Source: S012-113 sp039714715
GTDB taxonomy: Bacteria; Bacteroidota; Bacteroidia; Cytophagales; Cyclobacteriaceae
Reading direction: 5' to 3'
Assembly: GCA_039714715.1 (NCBI GenBank)
Contig: JBDLIU010000089.1
Span: forward strand, 1-15,180
Length of the DNA: 15,180 nt
Shown here: positions 6,472 to 13,343 of the stretch, piece by piece
Layout of the letters: every line of letters begins with the position of its first letter
Numbering within the stretch: position 1 is the stretch's first letter
Notes under the pieces: generated by a model
The model's input: only the letters and a program-made list of their open reading frames with translations
Told to the model about the DNA's origin: nothing
Database searches by the model: none
Made by a program: the position numbers and the translations under genes

Positions 6472-9326
6472 TTTAATTCTAATTCATGTTTTAGATAATT
6501 GCCTGTATAACTCTTTGTATTACCACTCAATTCTTCCGGGGTACCTGTCCCCACAATGATTCCGCCTTCATCACCACCATCAGGCCCCAGATCGATTATA
6601 TGATCTGCCACTTTGATCACATCCAGGTTATGTTCAATAATTAACACGGTGTTGCCTTTATCAACCAGTTTGTTCAACACATCCAGTAAGTGCTGGATGT
6701 CCTGGAAATGCAATCCTGTGGTTGGTTCATCCAGGATGTAAAACGTTTTTCCCGTATCTTTTTTTGATAATTCTGTAGCCAGCTTTACCCTCTGCGCCTC
6801 ACCTCCACTTAAGGTTGTTGCATGCTGACCAAGGGTTATATAACCTAATCCAACATCATTAAGTGTCTTGATCTTTCTCAGGATTTTGGGGTGATATTCA
6901 AAAAAGTCTACAGCCTCCTCAACTGTCATCTCAAGAACATCTGAAATAGACTTACCCTTAAACCTTACTTCCAGGGTTTCACGGTTATATCTTTTACCCT
7001 TACAGGTTTCACAATGCACCAATACATCCGGCAGAAAATCCATTTCGATGAGCTTCATGCCAGCACCCTGACAAGTTTCACACCTACCACCTTTTACATT
7101 AAAGGAAAACCGACCAGGTTTATAACCTCTTATTTTAGCCTCAGGCAATCCGTTGTAAAGAGCCCTGATATCAGTAAACACGCCTGTATATGTGGCCGGG
7201 TTAGACCTTGGTGTACGCCCGATTGGATTCTGATCGATCTCGATCACCTTATCGATATGCTCCAGTCCTTCGATTACCGAGTAATCCATTGGTTTATTTC
7301 GGGATCGATAGAAATGGTTGTTAAGGATTGGGAACAGAGTACTATGGATTAGCGTTGATTTGCCACTTCCTGATACCCCTGTTACGCATATCATTGTGCC
7401 CAGGGGAAAAGTAACATCCACTTGTTTCAGGTTATTCCCTGATGCTCCCTTAAGAACAAGGTTTGTTCCATTAAGGCCTCTTCTAGCTTGGGGTACTTCA
7501 ATTCTTAACTTTTCCTCGAGATATTGGGCTGTAAGACTTTTATATTTCAAAAAAGTATCGGGTGATCCTTCAGCCACAATTTCTCCGCCATGCCTCCCTG
7601 CTCCGGGGCCAATATCAATGATATGGTCTGCCTGCATCATCATCTCTTTATCATGCTCTACCACCAAAACAGTATTACCTAAATCTCTGAGATCTTTAAG
7701 CGCATTGATCAGCCTAAGGTTATCTCTCTGATGCAACCCTATGCTTGGTTCATCCAGGATATACATCACTCCTACAAGTTGGGTACCTATTTGTGTTGCT
7801 AACCTGATTCTTTGTGCTTCACCTCCGGATAAAGAACGTAACGGCCTGTCTAAAGCAAGATAGCTCAATCCAACATTATCCAGGAATTTAAGCCTCTTTC
7901 GTATTTCTTTTAAAACTTCTGAAGCAATTTGGTTTTGACGTTCACTTAATCTGGATTCCAGATCCTGAAACCAGACCACCAACTCCCCAATGCTTTTGTG
8001 AGAAAGATTTGCAATGTTTTCATCATCAATGAGAAAATGCAGTGATTCCTTCTTCAACCTTTTACCTTTACACTCCTGGCAAGGTTTTATGATCGTATAA
8101 TCCTTCAACCATTTTTGGATATTCTCTGTTCCTGATTCCTTTTGCTTCTGCATAAACCGGATTATCCCTTCAAATTTTATGTGCCAATCTGTACCAGGAT
8201 ATTTTTTCGACTTAACGGCTACCGGATCAGAATCACCATGCAGAAGGAGATCTATTACTTTCTCATCAATGTCTTTGATAGGGGTGGTAATATTATACCC
8301 GTTACGTTTTAAAATTGATTCAACAGACCTGAAAATCCAGATATCACGGTACTCTCCCAGAGGAGCAATTCCTCCCCGGCTTATGGTCATGGAGGTATCA
8401 GGAATAATGGTTTCCTGGGTTATTTCATCAACTACTCCCAGTCCATTGCAGGTTGGGCAAGCACCATAGGGCGAGTTAAACGAAAACGTATTGGGAGCGG
8501 GCTCATCATAAGATAGTCCTGACTCCGGATCCATAAGGTTTTTAGAAAAATGATAAACTTTTTCTGCTTCATCCAAAATCATTATTAATCCCTGACCTTC
8601 CCTGAGTGCCGTTTGAACCGATTGCCTTAGCCTGAAATTATCTTCGTTCTTAACCTGAAGCCTGTCAATTACTAACTCTATATCGTGCGTTTTGTATCGA
8701 TCGAGCTGCATTTTAGGTACCAGTTCTTGTAACTCCCCATTGATGCGGGCTTTAATGAATCCACTTTTACGAAGCTGTACAAACAACTCACGATAATGTC
8801 CTTTTCTACCCTTTACAATTGGAGCCAGAATGGTAATTCGTTTATCATTAAACTGCTGAAGAATATGATCCTGTATCTGCTCCTCAGTTTGCTTAACCAT
8901 AGGGTTGCCCGTAAGATAAGAAACAGCCTCACCTGCCCGGGCATAGAGCAACCGAAGAAAGTCATAAACTTCTGTTACTGTTCCTACTGTTGACCGTGGA
9001 TTACGGGATGTGGTTTTTTGTTCGATTGAAATTACAGGACTCAGACCCATAATTTTATCCACATCAGGCCGCTCCATGTTGCCAATAAACGACCGGGCGT
9101 AGGCCGAGAAGCTCTCCATATACCTGCGTTGCCCCTCTGCGTAGATGGTATCGAATGCCAATGACGACTTACCGCTACCACTTATACCGGTGATTACCAC
9201 TAGTTTCTCCCTTGGAAAGGTAAGGTCTATATTTTTCAGGTTATGCTCACGCGCACCGAATACTTCTACCTTTTCCTGTTCGGAATTAGTTGGGACAATA
9301 TCTGATTTTACGGCATTTTTTGTCAA
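6468..9326 (-). CDS. uvrA: UvrA, excinuclease ABC subunit A
   Basis: A 952-residue cytoplasmic ABC-type ATPase that recognises bulky DNA damage and loads UvrB in nucleotide excision repair. Visible features are: the N-terminal VFGAREHNLKNIDL block; Walker A GISGSGKSS (47-55) with SSLAFDTIYAEGQRRYMES; the first-half Cys motifs CPTC (290-293) and CQEC...GKRL; ABC signature LSGGEAQRIRLA with Walker B ILDEPSIGLHQRD; a second Walker A GVSGSGKST (about residue 650); CETCQGAG and CETCKGKRY; a second signature LSGGEAQRVKLA and Walker B ILDEPTTGLHFQD. The length is normal. One oddity: the CxxC pair that comes shortly before CPTC in E. coli UvrA is absent here (MDPESGLS in its place). The start is TTG at 9326; a stop lies just upstream in frame and the first in-frame ATG would remove the first Walker A, so TTG is required. 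The small membrane gene follows by ATGA overlap. Confidence 0.98.
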   Translation of the reverse strand: MTKNAVKSDIVPTNSEQEKVEVFGAREHNLKNIDLTFPREKLVVITGISGSGKSSLAFDTIYAEGQRRYMESFSAYARSFIGNMERPDVDKIMGLSPVISIEQKTTSRNPRSTVGTVTEVYDFLRLLYARAGEAVSYLTGNPMVKQTEEQIQDHILQQFNDKRITILAPIVKGRKGHYRELFVQLRKSGFIKARINGELQELVPKMQLDRYKTHDIELVIDRLQVKNEDNFRLRQSVQTALREGQGLIMILDEAEKVYHFSKNLMDPESGLSYDEPAPNTFSFNSPYGACPTCNGLGVVDEITQETIIPDTSMTISRGGIAPLGEYRDIWIFRSVESILKRNGYNITTPIKDIDEKVIDLLLHGDSDPVAVKSKKYPGTDWHIKFEGIIRFMQKQKESGTENIQKWLKDYTIIKPCQECKGKRLKKESLHFLIDDENIANLSHKSIGELVVWFQDLESRLSERQNQIASEVLKEIRKRLKFLDNVGLSYLALDRPLRSLSGGEAQRIRLATQIGTQLVGVMYILDEPSIGLHQRDNLRLINALKDLRDLGNTVLVVEHDKEMMMQADHIIDIGPGAGRHGGEIVAEGSPDTFLKYKSLTAQYLEEKLRIEVPQARRGLNGTNLVLKGASGNNLKQVDVTFPLGTMICVTGVSGSGKSTLIHSTLFPILNNHFYRSRNKPMDYSVIEGLEHIDKVIEIDQNPIGRTPRSNPATYTGVFTDIRALYNGLPEAKIRGYKPGRFSFNVKGGRCETCQGAGMKLIEMDFLPDVLVHCETCKGKRYNRETLEVRFKGKSISDVLEMTVEEAVDFFEYHPKILRKIKTLNDVGLGYITLGQHATTLSGGEAQRVKLATELSKKDTGKTFYILDEPTTGLHFQDIQHLLDVLNKLVDKGNTVLIIEHNLDVIKVADHIIDLGPDGGDEGGIIVGTGTPEELSGNTKSYTGNYLKHELELK

Positions 9327-9346
9327 CTTATCTAAGCTTCAGCCTG

Positions 9347-9375
9347 CAAAATTAAGGTATTCGAGATACTTAAAA
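9347..9375 (-). promoter_or_regulatory. Candidate Bacteroidetes-type uvrA promoter
   Basis: Reading on minus, TAATTTTG (9354-9347) matches the Bacteroidetes -7 consensus TAnnTTTG exactly. A TTTT stretch (9375-9372), 17 nt further upstream, could serve as the -33 TTTG box. Transcription would begin around 9340, leaving a leader of about 15 nt before the TTG start. The -33 match is imperfect. Confidence 0.4.
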
Positions 9376-9410
9376 TAACCTTCTGCTAAAGAACCCTGTT
9401 TCAATATTAG

Positions 9411-9446
9411 TTATACCAATTTAACCCTAAGATAAATTGGTATTAA
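9411..9446 (-). terminator. Hairpin at the HAD gene stop, candidate terminator
   Basis: The arms ATACCAATTTA (9413-9423) and TAAATTGGTAT (9433-9443) are exact reverse complements with a 9-nt loop, and pairing can be extended by one bulge. The hairpin overlaps the TAA of the HAD phosphatase gene and lies before the uvrA promoter candidate. It is AT-rich with no T-run after it, so it may be a factor-dependent terminator or a 3'-end stabiliser rather than a classic intrinsic terminator. Confidence 0.45.
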
Positions 9447-10102
9447 AGAATGATTGATTCAATAATCGTATTTAATTCTTCAGCATTTGAAGCAGTTGCA
9501 ACAGCCCCCAGCGATTTTAGTTTCTCATCGTGACCGGGTAAAATATGGCTGGCTCCCGTAAAACCAATTACTTTCAAACCGGCAGAAACAGCCGCTTTTG
9601 CCCCCGCGGGACTATCTTCAACCACAAGCATTTCGTCAGGTTGCAAGCCTAAGGACTGAATAGCAAACAGGTAAAGGTCAGGCGCAGGTTTCGCGTTGGG
9701 GACCTGTTCAGAAGAAAATATTCTTCCATTAAAATTATCCTGTATACCGGTGACCTTTAGAGCATGCCGGACTGTTGCAATAGACGAATTCGAGACAACA
9801 GATTTATCTTTTGAGATATTTCGCAGTAATTCCGGAATACCAGTAATTGTTTTTACTTCTGCGGCAACATCATCTTCAACCTTCATCATGAGTTCATATC
9901 GCTCCTCGGATGTCATTGTTTCACCAAAGTAATACTCGAATATTGCTGAAAAGGTAGTTCCAGAATGTTCCTGTAAATAGCTGTTAAAGTCTATTGTAAT
10001 TCCTCTTGCCTCGAGAGCTTCCCGCATCTTTAAAGCAGCAATGTATTCTGTATCAACAAGAACACCATCGCAATCAAATAAAATGTGCTTTATCCTATTC
10101 AT
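9443..10102 (-). CDS. HAD-superfamily phosphatase / beta-phosphoglucomutase-like hydrolase
   Basis: A 219-residue cytoplasmic HAD subfamily IA hydrolase that removes or transfers phosphate, most likely on a small sugar phosphate. Motif I is FDCDGVLVDTE (nucleophile Asp10, acid/base Asp12). An alpha-helical cap covers about residues 15-80. Motif II is the SNSS region, motif III the Lys in NAKPAPDLY, motif IV VVEDSPAGAKAA; all are intact. The substrate cannot be told: the cap resembles beta-phosphoglucomutase and 2-deoxyglucose-6-phosphatase types. I chose the ATG at 10102, which overlaps the transglycosylase stop by 8 nt and puts motif I at the normal distance from the N-terminus. A TTG at 10120 preceded by GAGG would add six residues and cannot be excluded. 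It is the last gene of the LOG-transglycosylase-HAD unit. Confidence 0.9.
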   Translation of the reverse strand: MNRIKHILFDCDGVLVDTEYIAALKMREALEARGITIDFNSYLQEHSGTTFSAIFEYYFGETMTSEERYELMMKVEDDVAAEVKTITGIPELLRNISKDKSVVSNSSIATVRHALKVTGIQDNFNGRIFSSEQVPNAKPAPDLYLFAIQSLGLQPDEMLVVEDSPAGAKAAVSAGLKVIGFTGASHILPGHDEKLKSLGAVATASNAEELNTIIESIIL

Positions 10103-11027
10103 CCGAAACTGGTATTGCAACCTCGTACTTTTTACCTCCGCTTATCTTTAATGACTTATCCTGAATCCATGGATTATGCCTTTTTAGCAATTTGAAATTT
10201 ATTCCCTGCTCTTTCGACCAGTTTACCCAACTGTCAATATTTTTATCAACCGTAATGTATTTCACCTTTTCGACCTGGTAGAGTTGCTCCTCCTGTACAT
10301 GAAAACCATACCGGTGTGGGTGCTCAATTATCTCCTTGGCTGCTAAAGTCCTGAATACATACCGTGATGTCTCTTCATTGAGCATAAGATCATAATAGTT
10401 ATCTATCTTTTGGTCCTGCAATGCCCTGTTCAATCCACTCATACCCCTATTGTACGAGGCAGCTGCCAGGGTCCAGTTGCCAAACTTTTTGTACGCCCTG
10501 TGAAAATACCTGCATGCTGCCCTGGTGGATTTCAGAGGGTCGTATCGCTCATCCACCTGGCGGGTAACTTCAAGTCCAAACTCTTTGGCAGCATCTTTCC
10601 TGAATTGCCAGAAACCTACGGCTGCTTTAGGGGAGATATCATTTTTAAATGCCCCTTCAATAGCCGGGATGAATTTAAAATCTTCCGGTATTCCTTCTTC
10701 TTCAAGAATCTCAGCAATCTGGGGGAGCCAACGATTCGCGTGCTTCAACAAAAAGATAGTATTGGTGTGCCAATACACATTGATGTGCATTTCACGATCA
10801 AGACGCTCGCGAACATCCGGGATGTCCAATGGCACTATTTCACCTGCAAAAGTTAGTGTGTCGGGCAGCTCCACTGCTATGGCATTTACCGTATTCCCCT
10901 GGGGTAAATCTGTAAACTCGACAAATGATTCTGCCTTATCACCTACCTCTTTAAGCTGAGTGTAGGTATATAAAGCAAGGGCCATTATGGCTACCCATGT
11001 TACAGTTATCAGCCAACCTTTTTTCAT
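10095..11027 (-). CDS. Membrane-anchored lytic transglycosylase (SLT domain, MltD-like)
   Basis: A 310-residue peptidoglycan lytic transglycosylase, which cleaves MurNAc-GlcNAc bonds to give 1,6-anhydro ends. An N-terminal signal anchor (residues 4-22) puts the enzyme in the periplasm. The SLT domain (about 105-230) has catalytic Glu124 in FIPAIEGAFKNDISPKAAVGFWQF, then YDPLKSTRAACRYF and the AAASYNRG block. MltD proteins usually end in LysM repeats; none is visible here, only a short tail (LLKRHNPWIQDKSLKISGGKKY) common to such enzymes. The ATG at 11027 has an AGGA eight nt upstream. It follows the LOG gene by 17 nt and overlaps the HAD gene by 8 nt, so the three are probably one operon, although LOG and HAD have no obvious link to cell-wall turnover. 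Confidence 0.92.
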   Translation of the reverse strand: MKKGWLITVTWVAIMALALYTYTQLKEVGDKAESFVEFTDLPQGNTVNAIAVELPDTLTFAGEIVPLDIPDVRERLDREMHINVYWHTNTIFLLKHANRWLPQIAEILEEEGIPEDFKFIPAIEGAFKNDISPKAAVGFWQFRKDAAKEFGLEVTRQVDERYDPLKSTRAACRYFHRAYKKFGNWTLAAASYNRGMSGLNRALQDQKIDNYYDLMLNEETSRYVFRTLAAKEIIEHPHRYGFHVQEEQLYQVEKVKYITVDKNIDSWVNWSKEQGINFKLLKRHNPWIQDKSLKISGGKKYEVAIPVSDE

Positions 11028-11044
11028 ATCTGAAATCCTGGTAA

Positions 11045-11773
11045 TTAGAAGTTTGGTGACAGCATATATTGCGAGTAAAACTCATCAATGGCTTCTACTG
11101 CCTCAGTTGGCGTATCTACAATTTTTACCAGTTCGAGATCTTTCTCACTTACTTTCCCGGATTTCAGCATAGTACCTTTTATCCAATCAAAAAGTCCTTG
11201 CCAATAGTCTTTCCCAAAAAGAACAATAGGGAATGCCCCAATTTTCTTAGTTTGAATTAGTGTAATCGCTTCGAACATTTCATCAAGCGTACCAAAACCA
11301 CCTGGCATGGCAATAAAACCCTGGGCGTATTTCACAAACATCACCTTACGTACAAAGAAATAGTCGAAATTAAGAAGTTTGTCTTCATCAATATATACAT
11401 TATTGTGTTGCTCAAATGGCAGATCAATATTTAATCCCACTGATTTTCCGCCTTCTGAATGAGCTCCCCTGTTACCGGCTTCCATTATACCTGGTCCACC
11501 ACCTGTTATCACACCATATCCGTGTCGCACTAGCTTTGCCGCTATTTCCACAGCCATCTTATATTCATGATCTGTCTCTTTTGTGCGCGCTGAACCAAAA
11601 ATAGAAACACACGGACCAATCTTGGCCAATTTCTCCAGACCCATTACAAATTCTCCCATTACCTTAAAAACAGTCCAGGAGTTTTCCGTTTTTATTTCAT
11701 TCCAGTCTTTATGCTCAAATGCTCTGCGGATCATTTTTTCATCATCTTCCGATGTGTGATTATTCTTTGCCAT
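11045..11773 (-). CDS. LOG family protein (TIGR00730), nucleotide 5'-monophosphate phosphoribohydrolase-like
   Basis: A 242-residue cytoplasmic Rossmann-fold protein of the LOG / 'lysine decarboxylase-like' family. Characterised members hydrolyse AMP or cytokinin-riboside monophosphates, releasing the base and ribose 5-phosphate; annotation as lysine decarboxylase is a historical error. Visible are VSIFGSAR (57-63), the GGGPGIMEAGNRGA stretch (91-104), Arg142-Lys143, and the family signature PGGFGTLDE (157-165) with its catalytic Glu. An N-terminal extension of about 50 residues is typical of the longer bacterial members. The ATG at 11773 has AAGGAAG about 15 nt upstream. It is the first gene of the three-gene unit. 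Confidence 0.92.
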   Translation of the reverse strand: MAKNNHTSEDDEKMIRRAFEHKDWNEIKTENSWTVFKVMGEFVMGLEKLAKIGPCVSIFGSARTKETDHEYKMAVEIAAKLVRHGYGVITGGGPGIMEAGNRGAHSEGGKSVGLNIDLPFEQHNNVYIDEDKLLNFDYFFVRKVMFVKYAQGFIAMPGGFGTLDEMFEAITLIQTKKIGAFPIVLFGKDYWQGLFDWIKGTMLKSGKVSEKDLELVKIVDTPTEAVEAIDEFYSQYMLSPNF

Positions 11774-11963
11774 ATTGTTATTTATTATCTTCCTTTTACT
11801 AATTTATTGAAAAAATCTTTGGTTAATAAATATCCATTAACCATTCTGTTAAAACTAATCATGATTATTAATTGGTAATATATACTGGTTTTGTCATCAT
11901 TTTTGCATTTATCCATTCTTTAATATTAAAATTCAGCAGATTAGCAAAAATGTCGCCAAATCC

Positions 11964-12150
11964 TTTTAACCCGAAATATGCATTAGGATTCTATTACAAG
12001 TCCTAATTACTTCAAAATCAAGCACGTCCATCAATTTTGATACTCACCGTGATGGTTACCACGTTTGCGTGTCAAAATCAATGTTAAGCACTTGATTTTA
12101 TTGCACTTAGAACTTTCACGACAAATCTCCAATGCATAATCCGGGTTTAA
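11964..12150. repeat. Foldback MITE-like element, copy 1
   Basis: Terminal inverted repeats AACCCGAAATATGCATTAGG (11968-11987) and CCAATGCATAATCCGGGTT (12129-12147) bound an element of about 185 bp. Its interior is also an imperfect inverted repeat: 12000-12051 aligns with the reverse complement of 12060-12113 through blocks such as AAAATCAAG, ATTTTGA and CGTG, so the whole element can fold into one long hairpin. No transposase is encoded. The same ends recur at 13209-13343. TAA/TTAA-like bases flank both copies, but a target-site duplication is not proven. Confidence 0.7.
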
Positions 12151-12165
12151 TTTTTACTCCCTTTT

Positions 12166-12185
12166 CCACGGGCTGAAGCCCATGG
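12166..12185. repeat. REP-like palindrome
   Basis: CCACGGGCTGAAGCCCATGG forms a nine-pair stem with one mismatch and a 2-nt centre, followed by CTATAAAGAG. Sequences of this GGGCTnnAGCCC type occur as scattered intergenic repeats in many bacteria, often linked to REP-associated tyrosine transposases. Only one copy is present here, so its repeat status rests on general knowledge. Confidence 0.5.
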
Positions 12186-12281
12186 CTATAAAGAGCGTGT
12201 TCATATGCTTTGATAATGGTTAAATCCATTAAATAATTACGTTTTGAATAAATAATCCGGATTAATCTTGTTTTTAGATTC

Positions 12282-13199
12282 TCAGCTATCAATTAAAGAA
12301 TCTAACGCCTTAGATAATGTTTCGTATTCAAATTTAAATCCTTCTTCTTGAAAAGCCTCCGGTGAAACCTTATTACTTCCCAAAACCATTATCGCCATTT
12401 TTCCGAGCAACAATTTTAATATAAAAGCAGGAACCCTGGGCATCAATAATGGCTTCTTCATTTTTTTTGCCAGTTCCCTGGTAAACTCAAGATTGGTTAC
12501 AGGATTAGGAGCAACTCCATTCAGCACTCCACGAATTGGTTCTTCAATAGTCATTAAGAACATTCTGCAAAGATCATTGATATGGATCCAGCTTATCCAC
12601 TGTTTCCCAGAACCCAAAGCAGATCCAACTCCCCACCTGATAGGTTGAAGCATCTTTTCCAAAGCCCCTCCGGCCGGGGTTAAGACAACACCTATTCTTA
12701 AAACAACAAAACGTTCTGCATAATCTTTGACCCCTCCTGCTGCCCTCTCCCAGCATTTTGCCACAGAGGCCAGAAATCCATCTCCACGCAAACTGTTTTC
12801 ATTCAGCGATTCTTCTCCTGTGTCTTCCCCGTATATCCCAATAGCTGAAGCATTGATAAAAGATGAAACCCGTTTGTTATTCTTCACCAGGGCATCAACC
12901 AGGAGTTGTGTGGCTGCGACCCGGCTTATTAGAATTTTGTCTCTTGTGTCATCTTTCCAACGCTGACCCACATTCTCTCCAGCCAGGTTAATTATATGGT
13001 CGGCCCACAAAATAGCTGTATCATCAATCTCCCCATTGTCTACATCCCAATTAAATTGATTGATATGATCACCAATAATTGTTGAGCCTCTTGTCAGATG
13101 CCCAACTGTATACCCTTTGTCGATTAACATAGAAGATAAGTGGCTACCAATTAACCCCGAACCTCCGGCAATCAATATATTTGATCCTTTCGTTTCCAT
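12282..13199 (-). CDS. TIGR01777 family SDR-like protein (YfcH/cell-division-inhibitor-SulA-homologue type)
   Basis: A 305-residue extended SDR-like protein. The NAD(P)-binding GGSGLIG (residues 12-18) is close to the N-terminus. Family blocks follow: INLAGENVGQRW, FINASAIGIYG, the CWERAA region, LRIGVVLTPAGGALEKM, WISWIHINDL and GVLNGVAPNPVTN. The activity of the family is not established; names such as 'sugar nucleotide epimerase' or 'SulA homologue' are historical. The frame could open ten codons earlier at 13229, but those codons lie in the inverted repeat of MITE copy 2, so I place the start at the ATG at 13199, which gives the normal family N-terminus. The RBS is weak. It lies downstream of the glycosyltransferase on the same strand, separated only by the element. 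Confidence 0.9.
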   Translation of the reverse strand: METKGSNILIAGGSGLIGSHLSSMLIDKGYTVGHLTRGSTIIGDHINQFNWDVDNGEIDDTAILWADHIINLAGENVGQRWKDDTRDKILISRVAATQLLVDALVKNNKRVSSFINASAIGIYGEDTGEESLNENSLRGDGFLASVAKCWERAAGGVKDYAERFVVLRIGVVLTPAGGALEKMLQPIRWGVGSALGSGKQWISWIHINDLCRMFLMTIEEPIRGVLNGVAPNPVTNLEFTRELAKKMKKPLLMPRVPAFILKLLLGKMAIMVLGSNKVSPEAFQEEGFKFEYETLSKALDSLIDS

Positions 13200-13208
13200 T
13201 GGTGTCGC

Positions 13209-13343
13209 TTTTAAACCCGAAATATGCAATAGGAATTTCCCTGCCTGCCGTCAGGCACGGTATTCCGACCCAAAATAACTGTAAATCAGCCACTCTGTTC
13301 TTTTGAGTCTCATAACGAAACCTATTGCATAATCCGGGTTAAA
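13209..13343. repeat. MITE-like element, copy 2
   Basis: The ends TTAAACCCGAAATATGCAAT (13211-13230) and ATTGCATAATCCGGGTTAAA (13324-13343) match those of copy 1, but the interior (about 90 bp) is unrelated to copy 1. Inside is a GC-rich hairpin TGCCTG-CCGT-CAGGCA (13242-13257). The element fills almost the whole gap between two genes: the TAA of the glycosyltransferase (13341-13339) lies in its right end and the TIGR01777 ATG is 10 nt past its left end. The GCAATAGG variant occurs at both ends here, whereas copy 1 has GCATTaGG-type at both ends, so the two ends of each copy agree. Confidence 0.7.

Larger units (their letters stand above)
11774..12281. other. 508-bp gene-free region
   Basis: No credible reading frame or RNA gene is seen. 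It contains, left to right: the leader of the LOG operon, with an inverted repeat GGTTAAT/ATTAACC (11821-11842) and the 12-bp palindrome TAATCATGATTA (11856-11867); the MITE-like element (11964-12150); the REP-like palindrome (12166-12185); and a 12-bp palindrome TAATCCGGATTA (12253-12264) just after the TIGR01777 gene stop. Any of the small palindromes could be an operator; none is tied to a known regulator. Confidence 0.7.

Noticed and set aside
7014..7731. Plus-strand frames of 112 and 137 codons within uvrA
   Set aside because: They are antisense to conserved UvrA motifs, including the second Walker A; their residues show no domain.
10410..10959. Two plus-strand frames of about 145 codons
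   Set aside because: They lie antisense to the lytic transglycosylase catalytic domain and show no domain of their own; shadow frames.
13200..13229. Ten extra N-terminal codons of the TIGR01777 protein
   Set aside because: These codons fall in the spacer and terminal repeat of element copy 2, and family members start near METKGSN with the glycine loop at residue 12.
11964..13343. CRISPR array or insertion sequence
   Set aside because: Only two copies with inverted ends, no regular spacers, no cas genes and no transposase.
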